The position numbers and the translations under genes are program-made. Positions 9,143 to 17,766 of a DNA stretch of 64,000 bases are shown here, in pieces. Location of the stretch: NCBI RefSeq assembly GCF_047729555.1, contig NZ_CP159825.1:186001-250000 (forward strand), given 5' to 3'. The notes beneath the pieces were generated by a model, which made no database searches, had not been told where the DNA came from, and was given only the letters and a program-made list of their open reading frames with translations. This DNA is from Porticoccus sp905181945 (lineage in GTDB: Bacteria > Pseudomonadota > Gammaproteobacteria > Pseudomonadales > Porticoccaceae). Position 1 is the first letter of the stretch; each line of letters begins with the position of its first letter.

Positions 9143-9598
9143 TTGAAGTACCTAATCTTTGTTGTTGTTGCGCCTATTGCAGAAATCTCGCTGCTAATCA
9201 AAGTTGGTAATGAAATTGGCTCCTTGCCCACCATTGGTCTTGTGTTGCTAACAGCTGGAATAGGGGTTTCTTTGCTGAGACAACAAGGTATAGAAGCTTT
9301 TTCCCGCGCCCGCAAAAAAATGAATGCCGGAGGCCTGCCTGCCCAAGAGATGATCGAAGCTGTTATTATTGCGCTTAGCGGTGCTTTGTTGGTGGTCCCA
9401 GGGTTTGCCACTGATCTTCTAGGATTTGCCGGTTTAGTGCCAAGACTTAGAATGTATTTTTTATCAGGGTTAGTGTCAAAATTTTTTGTTAGGAGTTATG
9501 GCCAAAGCTTTACCCGAGAGCAGCCAGGCAATGATATGATTCATAATAAGGGAAAAGCCATAGATGCTGAATATTGGAGAGAGGGCGAAGATAAATAA
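9143..9598 (+). CDS. fxsA: FxsA family cytoplasmic membrane protein
   Basis: Membrane protein of 151 residues with hydrophobic segments near residues 2-12, 26-42 and 70-90 and a polar tail. FxsA in E. coli lessens exclusion of phage T7 by the F plasmid protein PifA; its normal role is unknown. The signatures PIAEISLLIKVG, GIGVSLLRQQG and LLVVPGFATDLLG are typical. The start is TTG, with AAGGAACT upstream. It sits directly before groES, as in many gammaproteobacteria. Confidence 0.87.
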   Translation: MKYLIFVVVAPIAEISLLIKVGNEIGSLPTIGLVLLTAGIGVSLLRQQGIEAFSRARKKMNAGGLPAQEMIEAVIIALSGALLVVPGFATDLLGFAGLVPRLRMYFLSGLVSKFFVRSYGQSFTREQPGNDMIHNKGKAIDAEYWREGEDK

Positions 9599-9615
9599 AA
9601 ATTTTTATACTGCCC

Positions 9616-9645
9616 CTTGAAATGATTAGATCGTGACACCATATA
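9616..9645 (+). promoter_or_regulatory. Heat-shock (sigma-32 type) promoter of groES-groEL
   Basis: CTTGAAA at 9616-9622, preceded by CCC, is followed after 14 bases by CACCATATA (9637-9645). This closely matches the RpoH consensus CTTGAAA and CCCCATNTA. It lies about 110 bases upstream of groES. No CIRCE-type inverted repeat is visible, so positive control by sigma-32 is the likely mode. Confidence 0.8.
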
Positions 9646-9753
9646 TAAAGTTGCTTCAGTGCAAACCAGTTTTAATAGATTTTTTATAAATTGGTCTCGT
9701 TGAATATAGTTTAGATATTTCATGAGGCCTTACATAACAGTTGGAGAATGCTA

Positions 9754-10047
9754 ATGAAAATTCGCCCCCTACACGACCGCGTTGTTGTTCGTCGAAAGGA
9801 AGAAGAAGAAAAAACTGCAGGCGGTATTTTGTTGCCTGGTTCTGCTAAGGAAAAGCCAAATCAAGGCACTGTGATTGCTGTAGGATCTGGCAAAGTCTTA
9901 GACAGTGGTGAGGTGCGCCCAGTAGACGTAAAGCTCGGAGATATAGTTGTTTTTGGTAAGTATGCCGGTAGTGATACTATTGAGATCGACGGAGAAGAAC
10001 TGGTTATTCTTGGTGAAAATGACATCAAAGCAGTTATGGTTAGCTAA
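9754..10047 (+). CDS. groES: Co-chaperonin GroES
   Basis: Ten-kilodalton lid of the GroEL chamber, 97 residues. The mobile loop (KEEEEKTAGGILLPGSAKEKPNQG), split by the usual GGI hinge, and the end VILGENDIKAV are intact. The start at 9754 is chosen over the in-frame ATG at 9748 because GGAG (9743-9746) is seven bases upstream of it, and because it gives the usual MKIRPLHDRV N-terminus. First gene of the groESL operon behind a sigma-32 promoter. Confidence 0.97.
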   Translation: MKIRPLHDRVVVRRKEEEEKTAGGILLPGSAKEKPNQGTVIAVGSGKVLDSGEVRPVDVKLGDIVVFGKYAGSDTIEIDGEELVILGENDIKAVMVS

Positions 10048-10122
10048 CAGTTAATGTAACTTATTCTACTTTGTATTAGGTAGAGTAAAAGTTTCAATGA
10101 ATTTTTAAGAAAGGAAAATATT

Positions 10123-11790
10123 ATGTCGGACAAAGAAGTCAAATTTGGAGATAGTGCGCGCAACCCGATGCTGAGGGGCGTTAATATACTCGCGGATGCT
10201 GTAAAGGTAACACTAGGGCCAAAGGGGCGAAATGTAGTTTTAGAAAAATCATACGGCGCCCCTGTAGTTACTAAAGATGGAGTTTCCGTAGCAAAAGAAA
10301 TTAATCTTAAGGATAAGTTTGAGAATATGGGCGCTCAGATGGTTAAAGAAGTTGCATCTAAGGCTTCTGATGATGCTGGCGATGGAACTACAACAGCCAC
10401 TGTGCTGGCACAGTCTATTGTAAATGAAGGCTTAAAATCAGTAGCTGCGGGGATGAACCCAATGGATTTGAAGCGTGGAATTGATAAAGCGGTTACTGCA
10501 GCTGCTGAGCAAATTGCTACTATGGCTAAACCTTGCGCAGATACAAAAGCTATTGCTCAGGTAGGAACTATATCGGCCAACAGCGATACGCATGTCGGCG
10601 ACATCATTGCTAAGGCAATGGAAAAGGTTGGAAAGGAAGGTGTGATTACAGTTGAAGATGGTACTGGTCTTGAGAATGAGCTAGATATCGTTGAAGGAAT
10701 GCAATTTGATCGGGGTTACCTTTCTCCATACTTCATCAACAATCAAGAAACCATGGGTGTTGAGCATGAGAGCCCATACATCTTGCTTTATGATAAGAAA
10801 ATTTCCAACATTCGCGATTTGCTTCCTTTGCTTGAAAGTGTAGCAAAAGCTGGCCGTCCGCTCATGATCATTGCTGAAGATGTTGAAGGCGAAGCTCTGG
10901 CGACACTGGTTGTAAATAATTTACGCGGCATAGTAAAAGTTGCAGCATGCAAGGCCCCTGGTTTTGGCGACCGTCGCAAAGCTATGCTTGAAGATATAGC
11001 CGTTCTTACGGGGGGTACTGTGATCTCTGAAGAAGTAGGAATGGAGCTTGAGGCTGTAACGTTGGAGCACCTAGGTACCGCCAAACGTATCAGTATGACT
11101 AAAGAAAACACAACTGTTGTGGATGGTGCTGGTGACAAAAAAGGTATTGTTGCTCGAGTAAAGCAAATTCGCACACAAATTGAAGACACCTCTTCTGATT
11201 ACGATCGCGAAAAACTACAAGAGCGGGTTGCTAAACTGGCTGGCGGTGTTGCTGTCATCAAAGTGGGTGCAGCTACAGAAGTAGAAATGAAAGAAAAGAA
11301 AGCTAGAGTGGATGATGCTCTGCATGCTACTCGCGCAGCTGTTGAGGAGGGCGTTGTGCCTGGAGGCGGTGTTGCTTTGATTCGGGCTCTTCAGGGCATC
11401 GAAGGACTGACTGGGGATAATGAGGATCAGAATGTAGGGATCAGGTTAGCTCAGCGTGCTATGGAGTCCCCTCTTCGTCAGATCGTTACAAATGCTGGAG
11501 GAGAGGCTTCGGTAGTTGTAGATAAAGTCAAAGCCGGCAAAGGTAATTTCGGCTATAACGCAGCGCTAGGTGAATATGGCGATATGATCGCTATGGGAAT
11601 TTTAGATCCCGCAAAAGTAACTCGTAGCGCACTTCAGGCTGCGGCATCTATAGCAGGCTTGATGTTAACCACAGAGGCCATGGTTGCTGATTCCCCGGCA
11701 GATGATGCTGCTGCTGCTGGAGGTGGAATGCCGGATATGGGTGGTATGGGCGGTATGGGCGGTATGGGTGGTATGGGCGGTATGATGTAG
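10123..11790 (+). CDS. groEL: Chaperonin GroEL
   Basis: Sixty-kilodalton chaperonin ring subunit, 555 residues. The ATP-binding motifs VTLGPKGRNV and GDGTTTATVLAQ, the apical domain and the C-terminal Gly-Gly-Met repeat tail are all present. The preceding AAGGAAA is a good ribosome site. It is 75 bases after groES with no terminator between, and a clear terminator follows. Confidence 0.98.
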   Translation: MSDKEVKFGDSARNPMLRGVNILADAVKVTLGPKGRNVVLEKSYGAPVVTKDGVSVAKEINLKDKFENMGAQMVKEVASKASDDAGDGTTTATVLAQSIVNEGLKSVAAGMNPMDLKRGIDKAVTAAAEQIATMAKPCADTKAIAQVGTISANSDTHVGDIIAKAMEKVGKEGVITVEDGTGLENELDIVEGMQFDRGYLSPYFINNQETMGVEHESPYILLYDKKISNIRDLLPLLESVAKAGRPLMIIAEDVEGEALATLVVNNLRGIVKVAACKAPGFGDRRKAMLEDIAVLTGGTVISEEVGMELEAVTLEHLGTAKRISMTKENTTVVDGAGDKKGIVARVKQIRTQIEDTSSDYDREKLQERVAKLAGGVAVIKVGAATEVEMKEKKARVDDALHATRAAVEEGVVPGGGVALIRALQGIEGLTGDNEDQNVGIRLAQRAMESPLRQIVTNAGGEASVVVDKVKAGKGNFGYNAALGEYGDMIAMGILDPAKVTRSALQAAASIAGLMLTTEAMVADSPADDAAAAGGGMPDMGGMGGMGGMGGMGGMM

Positions 11791-11813
11791 GCTCACCCCA
11801 CAAGAATGAACTC

Positions 11814-11841
11814 AAAGCCTCGAATTTCGGGGCTTTTTGTT
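11814..11841 (+). terminator. Rho-independent terminator of groESL
   Basis: A 10-bp stem (AAAGCCTCGA with TTCGGGGCTTT, one G-T pair) around a three-base loop, followed by T-rich sequence, starts 24 bases after the groEL stop. Confidence 0.85.
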
Positions 11842-11950
11842 TGGAGTTTGTGTACTAATATCGAGTACTTTATTGAAGGGGTCTTCAGAACAGGCTATAG
11901 TTTTAGGTATATAAAATACTAGCTGTCAATTTGATACTAAGGATATAGAT

Positions 11951-12589
11951 ATGGAATTTTTTAACTTTCTCGTTCGATGGGGTCATCTGTTGTTTGGCAT
12001 CACATGGATCGGGATGCTCTATTATTTTAATTTTGTTCAAGGCGGTTACTTTAAACAGGCAACGCCTGAGGCATTGGCTGATGCAAAATCTAAGTTGGCA
12101 CCAAGTGCACTTTGGTGGTTCCGCTGGGGCGCCATGTTTACTTTTATTTCTGGGATAGTGCTACTCGGCGGACTTTCGCATAACCATCAGTTTAATAATT
12201 CAATTGTGATTGGTTCTACCATGGGAACTCTGATGTTCTTGAATGTCTGGCTGGTGATTTGGCCTGCGCAGCAAATAGCACTTGGAATGAAAGAAGGCGA
12301 TGCCGCCAAAAACGGCGCTAAAGCTCTTTTAGCATCTAGGACCAATGTGTTGTTTTCTGCACCTATGGTCTTCGGTATGCTGGCCAGTCCTCATGGGGCT
12401 CAATGGGGTGGAAGTGGTTACGGTACTGCTGTGGGTGGACTGGATTTAATGATCTGTTTGGTGATTATTGCAGCACTGGAAATTAATGGCCTGATCGGCA
12501 AACAGGGGCCAATGGCTTCAGTGAAGGGCGTTATACATGGTAGCTTGACGCTAACAGCTGTGTTATTTGGTGTACTTTATTTTTGTTAA
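11951..12589 (+). CDS. PuuD-like (Urate_ox_N) integral membrane protein
   Basis: Membrane protein of 212 residues with about five to six hydrophobic segments. The opening FFNFLVRWGHLLFGITWIG and the histidines in it, plus WWFRWGAMFTF, match the membrane domain of the urate hydroxylase PuuD family. Unlike full PuuD there is no C-terminal cytochrome c domain (no CxxCH), so urate oxidation is not supported. Many marine gammaproteobacteria carry this short form and its role is unknown. It stands alone between two terminators. Confidence 0.7.
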   Translation: MEFFNFLVRWGHLLFGITWIGMLYYFNFVQGGYFKQATPEALADAKSKLAPSALWWFRWGAMFTFISGIVLLGGLSHNHQFNNSIVIGSTMGTLMFLNVWLVIWPAQQIALGMKEGDAAKNGAKALLASRTNVLFSAPMVFGMLASPHGAQWGGSGYGTAVGGLDLMICLVIIAALEINGLIGKQGPMASVKGVIHGSLTLTAVLFGVLYFC

Positions 12590-12610
12590 AGTATTTTGCC
12601 TTCTCAAGTT

Positions 12611-12643
12611 AAAAAAAGCCCTGAAATTCAGGGCTTTTTTTTT
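12611..12643 (+). terminator. Rho-independent terminator, probably bidirectional
   Basis: Perfect hairpin AAGCCCTGAA-ATTCAGGGCTT with an A-run before and nine T residues after. It follows the PuuD-like gene by 21 bases. The A-run would also end transcription coming from the other direction. Confidence 0.9.
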
Positions 12644-12794
12644 CTAGAATTTTATTTTTAGGCGTGATGGCAGCGATATGCCAAAAATTAAGAGATTAAA
12701 AAAATCTGCTTGATGGCCAGTTTTTATGCCTATAGCGTATAATCTAAATTCTGATCCTGTAACAGCTAAATCTTTTTGCGAGGGTGTCCAAAAT

Positions 12795-13520
12795 ATGAGT
12801 AATGATGATTTTAATAGGATCGATTCCATTGTGCCTGAAAGCGATGAAAGGATAGGCAGAGGAAAAGCTTATGCTAATCAAGCTTCTTCCAAGGGGAGTG
12901 AGCCTAGTAAAGTAAGCAGCATCCTTGCATCATTAAGCTCTAACGGCTATAAAATACTTTTTTTTATTACGTTGATTGTGGGCTATTTGTTTATATCCCA
13001 GGAGCTGCAATTAGCGCGCTTACAGGATCGCTTCAATGAGCTTGAAGCTAAAATTATTTCCACAGATGAGTCGCTTGATCAGTCGGGGGAGCTGCTAGTT
13101 ACAAGACTTGGAGCGCAAGAATCTACCTTAGTGAAGCATTGGTCTGAAATAAGAAAGTTATGGGCTATTGCTTATGATAAAAATAGAAAAAATATTAGCC
13201 AGCAGCAAGAAAAGATCAAGTTGCAAGGTATCGCTTTAGAAAAGCTAAAAACTTTGACAGCAAGTCAGAAAAAAGAGCTTACTAGCATGACTGATAAGTT
13301 AGATAAATCTACCAAGACAGTGAACACTATGGTGGTGTCTTCTCTGGCTGCTAAGTCAGAGATAAGTGACTTAGTAGCCCAAATTCGAGGGCTATCTATA
13401 GCAGGCCTTAATGCTCGTATAACTGATAACGAGAAAGCAGTTAAAGCAATTGACGCGCATCGACTCAGCGTTAATCGTGAAATACAGCAACTAAAAGAGC
13501 GGCTAGGCGGTAAGCCTTAA
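12795..13520 (+). CDS. Single-pass membrane protein with coiled coil, function unknown
   Basis: I do not recognise this 241-residue protein. A polar N-terminal tail is followed by one hydrophobic segment (ILFFITLIVGYLFI), then a long heptad-like helical region rich in Lys, Glu and Gln to the C-terminus. It probably sits in the inner membrane with the coiled coil outside the cytoplasm. The ATG at 12795 is preferred over the in-frame ATG at 12726: GAGGG lies ten bases before it, whereas 12726 lacks a ribosome site and a TATAAT (12738-12743) falls inside the longer frame. Possible roles in cell division or envelope structure are only guesses. Confidence 0.65.
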   Translation: MSNDDFNRIDSIVPESDERIGRGKAYANQASSKGSEPSKVSSILASLSSNGYKILFFITLIVGYLFISQELQLARLQDRFNELEAKIISTDESLDQSGELLVTRLGAQESTLVKHWSEIRKLWAIAYDKNRKNISQQQEKIKLQGIALEKLKTLTASQKKELTSMTDKLDKSTKTVNTMVVSSLAAKSEISDLVAQIRGLSIAGLNARITDNEKAVKAIDAHRLSVNREIQQLKERLGGKP

Positions 13521-13597
13521 TGAGCCGATTGATCAGCCTAAAAGAAGGTGTTGATATTTTGGGCTCGTACTAAAATAATTTTATGGGAGAGTTTCAA

Positions 13598-15118
13598 GTG
13601 ACTGTGATCCGTCAAGACGACCTTATAGAAAGCATTGCCGATGCACTGCAGTTTATTTCTTATTACCACCCACTTGACTTTATACAAGCGATTCATCGCG
13701 CTTATGAAAGAGAAGAATCTCAGGCAGCTAAAGACGCCATGGCTCAGATACTAATTAACTCTCGTATGTGCGCTATGGGACATCGGCCGCTTTGTCAGGA
13801 TACCGGTATAGTGAATGTATTCATGAAGGTGGGTATGGATATTCAATGGCAAGGTAGTATGAGTGTTACCGATATGATTAATGAGGGGGTTAGGCAGGCG
13901 TATAATCATCCAGATAATTTATTGCGAGCATCTATATTAGCTGATCCTGACGGCGCGCGAAGAAATACCGGCGACAACACACCTGCGGTTATTAGCTATG
14001 AAATTGTTCCCGGCAATAAATTAGTTATTGATGTGGCTGCAAAAGGAGGAGGATCTGAGGCAAAGTCTAAATTTGCTATGCTGAACCCCTCTGACTCAGT
14101 GGTAGATTGGGTATTGCAGGAAGTTCCCAAAATGGGTGCTGGTTGGTGTCCTCCCGGAATGCTTGGTATTGGTATTGGTGGTACAGCAGAAAAAGCAATG
14201 CTCTTGGCTAAAGAGTCACTAATGGAGTCTATCAATATACAAGAACTCCAAGATAGAGGACCGTCATCTCGTGCAGAAGAACTTCGGTTGGAGTTATTTA
14301 AAAAGGTTAATGATCTCGGAGTCGGCGCTCAAGGATTAGGAGGATTGACTACTGTTTTGGATGTTAAGGTCAAAGACTTTCCTGCTCATGCAGCCAACAA
14401 GGCTGTTGCTCTGATTCCTAATTGTGCCGCTTCGCGCCATACTCACTTCACTCTTGATGGGTCAGGCCCAGCAAAGCAAACACCACCTAATATTGAAGAC
14501 TGGCCAAAAATTTCATGGGAGATAGGTGATAGTGTTAGAAAAGTTGACTTAGGTAAAGTCACCAAAAATGATTTATTGGATTGGATGCCAGGTGAAACCA
14601 TACTCCTCTCAGGAAAAATATTAACTGGAAGAGATGCTGCCCATAAGCGTATTGTTGAAATGATTACTGATGGCGAAAAACTGCCTGTTGATATGACCGG
14701 ACGATTTATTTATTACGTGGGTCCAGTTGACCCCGTAAGGGAAGAGATTGTTGGCCCAGCAGGACCAACAACTGCAACGCGAATGGATAAGTTCACGCGT
14801 ACCTTGCTTGAAAAAACTGGTCTTATTGGAATGATCGGCAAGGCCGAAAGGGGCCCAAGTGCAATTGATGCCATTAGGGATCACAAAGCTATTTACTTGA
14901 TGGCTGTTGGTGGAGCCGCCTATTTGGTGTCGAAAGCTATTATTGGCGCCAAAGTGGTGGCTTTTGAAGATCTTGGTATGGAGGCAATTTATGAATTTGA
15001 GATTGTTGATATGCCTGTTACGGTGGCTGTAGACACAAATGGTGAATCAGTACATCGTACTGGACCAGAGATTTGGAAAACAAAAATTGAAGAGCATGCG
15101 TTGAAGCTTGGAGAATAA
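13598..15118 (+). CDS. fumA: Fumarate hydratase, class I (iron-sulfur)
   Basis: Hydrates fumarate to malate in the TCA cycle with a [4Fe-4S] cluster. The 506-residue protein has the cluster cysteines in PLCQDTG, IPNCAASRHTHF and GWCPPGMLG, and the beta domain with LTGRDAAHKR, YYVGPVDP and GPTTATRMD. The GTG at 13598 is the likely start: it gives the Pseudomonas-like N-terminus MTVIRQDDLI, and GGGAGAG lies seven bases upstream, overlapping an in-frame ATG at 13583. Oxygen-sensitive class I enzymes are often the iron-replete isoform; no class II fumC is in this window. Confidence 0.93.
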   Translation: MTVIRQDDLIESIADALQFISYYHPLDFIQAIHRAYEREESQAAKDAMAQILINSRMCAMGHRPLCQDTGIVNVFMKVGMDIQWQGSMSVTDMINEGVRQAYNHPDNLLRASILADPDGARRNTGDNTPAVISYEIVPGNKLVIDVAAKGGGSEAKSKFAMLNPSDSVVDWVLQEVPKMGAGWCPPGMLGIGIGGTAEKAMLLAKESLMESINIQELQDRGPSSRAEELRLELFKKVNDLGVGAQGLGGLTTVLDVKVKDFPAHAANKAVALIPNCAASRHTHFTLDGSGPAKQTPPNIEDWPKISWEIGDSVRKVDLGKVTKNDLLDWMPGETILLSGKILTGRDAAHKRIVEMITDGEKLPVDMTGRFIYYVGPVDPVREEIVGPAGPTTATRMDKFTRTLLEKTGLIGMIGKAERGPSAIDAIRDHKAIYLMAVGGAAYLVSKAIIGAKVVAFEDLGMEAIYEFEIVDMPVTVAVDTNGESVHRTGPEIWKTKIEEHALKLGE

Positions 15119-15206
15119 GTTATTCCGATCCAGCTTCTATTGACAATAATGTTTATTGATAGGCGCTGTTTTTTTTGGTTTTCTATGCGAACAACTAGGA
15201 ATTTTC

Positions 15207-16634
15207 ATGGCCAATAGTCTTTACTGGTATGATTATGAAACATTTGGATTAGATCCAAGTCGCGATGGCATATCACAATTTGCTGGGATTAGAACCAATG
15301 AAAGGTTAGAAGTAATTGGTGAGCCATTAACTATTTATTGTTACCCTCCGATTGATCGATTGCCGTCACCTGAAGCTTGTCTAGTCACAGGGATTACCCC
15401 ACAGATAGCTTTAGAAAAAGGAATCCCAGAAAAAGAATTTATTCAAAAGGTGCTTCAAGAGCTATCTTTTCCCAATACATGTGGGGTCGGATACAACAGC
15501 ATTGGATTTGATGATGAGTTTACTCGATACACCCTTTATCGTAATTTTTATGACCCTTATTCCCGAGAATGGGAAAATGGGAATTCTAGGTGGGATATTT
15601 TAAATCTACTTCGTCTATCTCGAGCGTTGAGACCAGACGGAATTGAGTGGCCAGTTAAAAATGACGGCTCCCCTTGTTTTAAGCTGACTAGTTTGACTCA
15701 GGCTAACGGGATTGATCATGAGTCTGCTCACGATGCTTTGTCTGATGTACTGGCTACAATTAATGTGGCTAAGCTAGTGATGACCAATCAACCAAAACTA
15801 TATGATTATGTATATCAGCTTCGATTTAAAGATAAGGTGATGGAGCTGATTGATGTTCGTCAGCGCAAGCCATTCTTGCATGTATCTGGAAAGCTTCCAA
15901 AGGAAAACTATTATACGACTTTAATGTTGTCGTTGGCACTCCATCCCACTAACAAGAATTCTATTATCTGCTTTAATCTGATGGGCGATCTAGAGCCTCT
16001 TTTGGAGCTTTCAGTAAAGGAGATCTATCAGCGTTTATTTTTTCGAAAGAGTGACCAGGAAAAGCTTTCAGTTTTAACCATAGAGGTCAACAAATGTCCT
16101 GTGGTAGCCACAGCTAAACTGATAGATAGCTTAGTCGCGAAACGCTTAGGAATATCGCTTGAGCAGTGTGAGAGTAATCTCCAACTGCTATTAAAAAATA
16201 ATCTGGCCTCGAAATTGCAGGCAGTTTACGCTATGCGTGTGTTTGAGAATAGCGATGACCCTGAGAGGTCTTTATATCAAGGATTCATTGATAATTCTGA
16301 TAAAAAATTACTGCCAATAGCGAGAGAGGCGTCCCCCCAAGAACTCACAGCTAATAGCATACTTTTTCGAGATAAACGCTACCAAGAATTAATATTCCTC
16401 TATAGGGCAAAAAATTATCCTGATTCTTTGAGTTTGCAAGAGCAAACTGTTTGGAAAAATATGCGCCTCAAGAGATTAACTGATATCGTAGGGGGACAGC
16501 TATCCTTGGAGAGTTATTTCTCAAGGATAGACGAACTGCTTTCAGCAGAAAAGCTCTCAGAGCAAGACTGCAATATTTTGCTGTCTTTAAAAGATTGGGG
16601 TCGAGACATCCTGGGCGAACTGCACGTCAAATAA
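15207..16634 (+). CDS. sbcB: Exodeoxyribonuclease I
   Basis: Single-strand 3'-5' DNA exonuclease acting in mismatch repair and recombination. The 475-residue protein opens with the DEDD exonuclease motif YDYETFGLDP, continues with NSIGFDDEFTRYTLYRNF and the HDALSDV motif, then the SH3-like and C-terminal helical domains of the ExoI family. The start ATG at 15207 is chosen over an in-frame ATG at 15156 because AGGA lies eight bases upstream and homologues begin near this position. Confidence 0.93.
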   Translation: MANSLYWYDYETFGLDPSRDGISQFAGIRTNERLEVIGEPLTIYCYPPIDRLPSPEACLVTGITPQIALEKGIPEKEFIQKVLQELSFPNTCGVGYNSIGFDDEFTRYTLYRNFYDPYSREWENGNSRWDILNLLRLSRALRPDGIEWPVKNDGSPCFKLTSLTQANGIDHESAHDALSDVLATINVAKLVMTNQPKLYDYVYQLRFKDKVMELIDVRQRKPFLHVSGKLPKENYYTTLMLSLALHPTNKNSIICFNLMGDLEPLLELSVKEIYQRLFFRKSDQEKLSVLTIEVNKCPVVATAKLIDSLVAKRLGISLEQCESNLQLLLKNNLASKLQAVYAMRVFENSDDPERSLYQGFIDNSDKKLLPIAREASPQELTANSILFRDKRYQELIFLYRAKNYPDSLSLQEQTVWKNMRLKRLTDIVGGQLSLESYFSRIDELLSAEKLSEQDCNILLSLKDWGRDILGELHVK

Positions 16635-16701
16635 AGATGCTGGTTCGAATACGGAAAAGTCGCTAAAATAAGTATACATGGGCATTAGTTGTGAGGGAAA
16701 A

Positions 16702-17709
16702 GTGAAATTTGAAGGCGCAAGTATTCTCTCTGTTAGTCAATTCGAAAGAGCTGATATTGATACTATTTTTCATGTGGCAAATCATATGGAGCCTTACGCT
16801 CAGAGGCAAAAAAGAACCCGTGTTCTAGAAGGGGCAATTCTTGGCAACATGTTTTTTGAGGCAAGCACCAGAACTCGTATCAGTTTCGGTAGTGCCTTTA
16901 ATCTTTTGGGTGGCGATGTAAGGGAAACTGTTGGATTTGAGTCTTCTGCTTTAGCAAAAGGAGAATCCTTGCACGATACAGCAAGAGTATTGTCCGGCTT
17001 CAGCGATATTATCTGTATGCGGCACCCTGAACCTGATTCAGTTGCAGATTTTGCAAAGAGTAGCCGGGTTCCAGTCATAAACGGTGGCGATGGCAGCAAT
17101 GAGCACCCTAGCCAGGCATTGCTTGATTTATATACAATTGAAAAAGAATTGAAGGGCTTGGGACGAAAGATTGATGGGCTTCGCATCGCTATGATTGGTG
17201 ATTTGAGGCATGGAAGGACAGTGCATTCTCTCAGTAAATTGTTGATGCTGTTTAACAATATTTCCGTGCAACTGGTGTCCCCTAAAGACCTAGCTATGCC
17301 AAAAAACATTGTAGAAGATATGAGAAGTAAGGGTTTATCTGTAATAGAGTCAGAAAAAATTGAATCCAGTATATCCCACGTAGATATTGTTTATTCAACT
17401 AGAATTCAAGAAGAGCGATTTACTAGCAAGGATGAGGCTGATTTATACCGAGGTAAATTTAGGTTAAATCAAGCAATTTATACCGCCCACTGTGAGCCCA
17501 ATACTGTCATTATGCATCCATTGCCTAGGGACTCCAGAGAGGAGGCGAATGAGCTGGATATAGATCTTGATGGTAATCCAAGTCTGGCCATTTTTCGTCA
17601 GACGGATAATGGTTTATTGGTCCGTATGGCCTTATTTGCCATGACTCTTGATGTGGTTCATTTGGTAGAAAAAAATTCGTCTGATGTGCCTTGGCATAAT
17701 CTCCGTTAG
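16702..17709 (+). CDS. pyrB: Aspartate carbamoyltransferase, catalytic subunit
   Basis: Condenses carbamoyl phosphate with aspartate, the first committed step of pyrimidine synthesis. Motifs: carbamoyl phosphate loop FEASTRTRISF, the lysine loop SSALAKGESL, HPSQALLDL, and the aspartate site HPLPRDSREEANE. The likely start is the GTG at 16702 (MKFEGASILSV, 335 residues): GAGGG lies just upstream and homologues begin this way; an in-frame ATG at 16678 has no ribosome site. No regulatory pyrI and no inactive pyrC-like gene is adjacent. carAB, which supplies carbamoyl phosphate, is 40 kb away in this window. Confidence 0.92.
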   Translation: MKFEGASILSVSQFERADIDTIFHVANHMEPYAQRQKRTRVLEGAILGNMFFEASTRTRISFGSAFNLLGGDVRETVGFESSALAKGESLHDTARVLSGFSDIICMRHPEPDSVADFAKSSRVPVINGGDGSNEHPSQALLDLYTIEKELKGLGRKIDGLRIAMIGDLRHGRTVHSLSKLLMLFNNISVQLVSPKDLAMPKNIVEDMRSKGLSVIESEKIESSISHVDIVYSTRIQEERFTSKDEADLYRGKFRLNQAIYTAHCEPNTVIMHPLPRDSREEANELDIDLDGNPSLAIFRQTDNGLLVRMALFAMTLDVVHLVEKNSSDVPWHNLR

Positions 17710-17766
17710 CCTCCACAAGGAAAGTTCCGCAGTAATTCCCATTTAATAAAAAAAGCCATTTTAACT

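Noticed and set aside
10788..11189. Open frame of 133 codons opposite groEL
   Set aside because: Antisense shadow of a strongly conserved gene, with no ribosome site and no known domain.
11735..11787. Tandem GGTATGGGC repeats
   Set aside because: This is the usual Gly-Gly-Met tail of GroEL.
16800..17309. Open frame of 169 codons opposite pyrB
   Set aside because: Lies wholly within the conserved pyrB coding region on the other strand; no motif or start signal.
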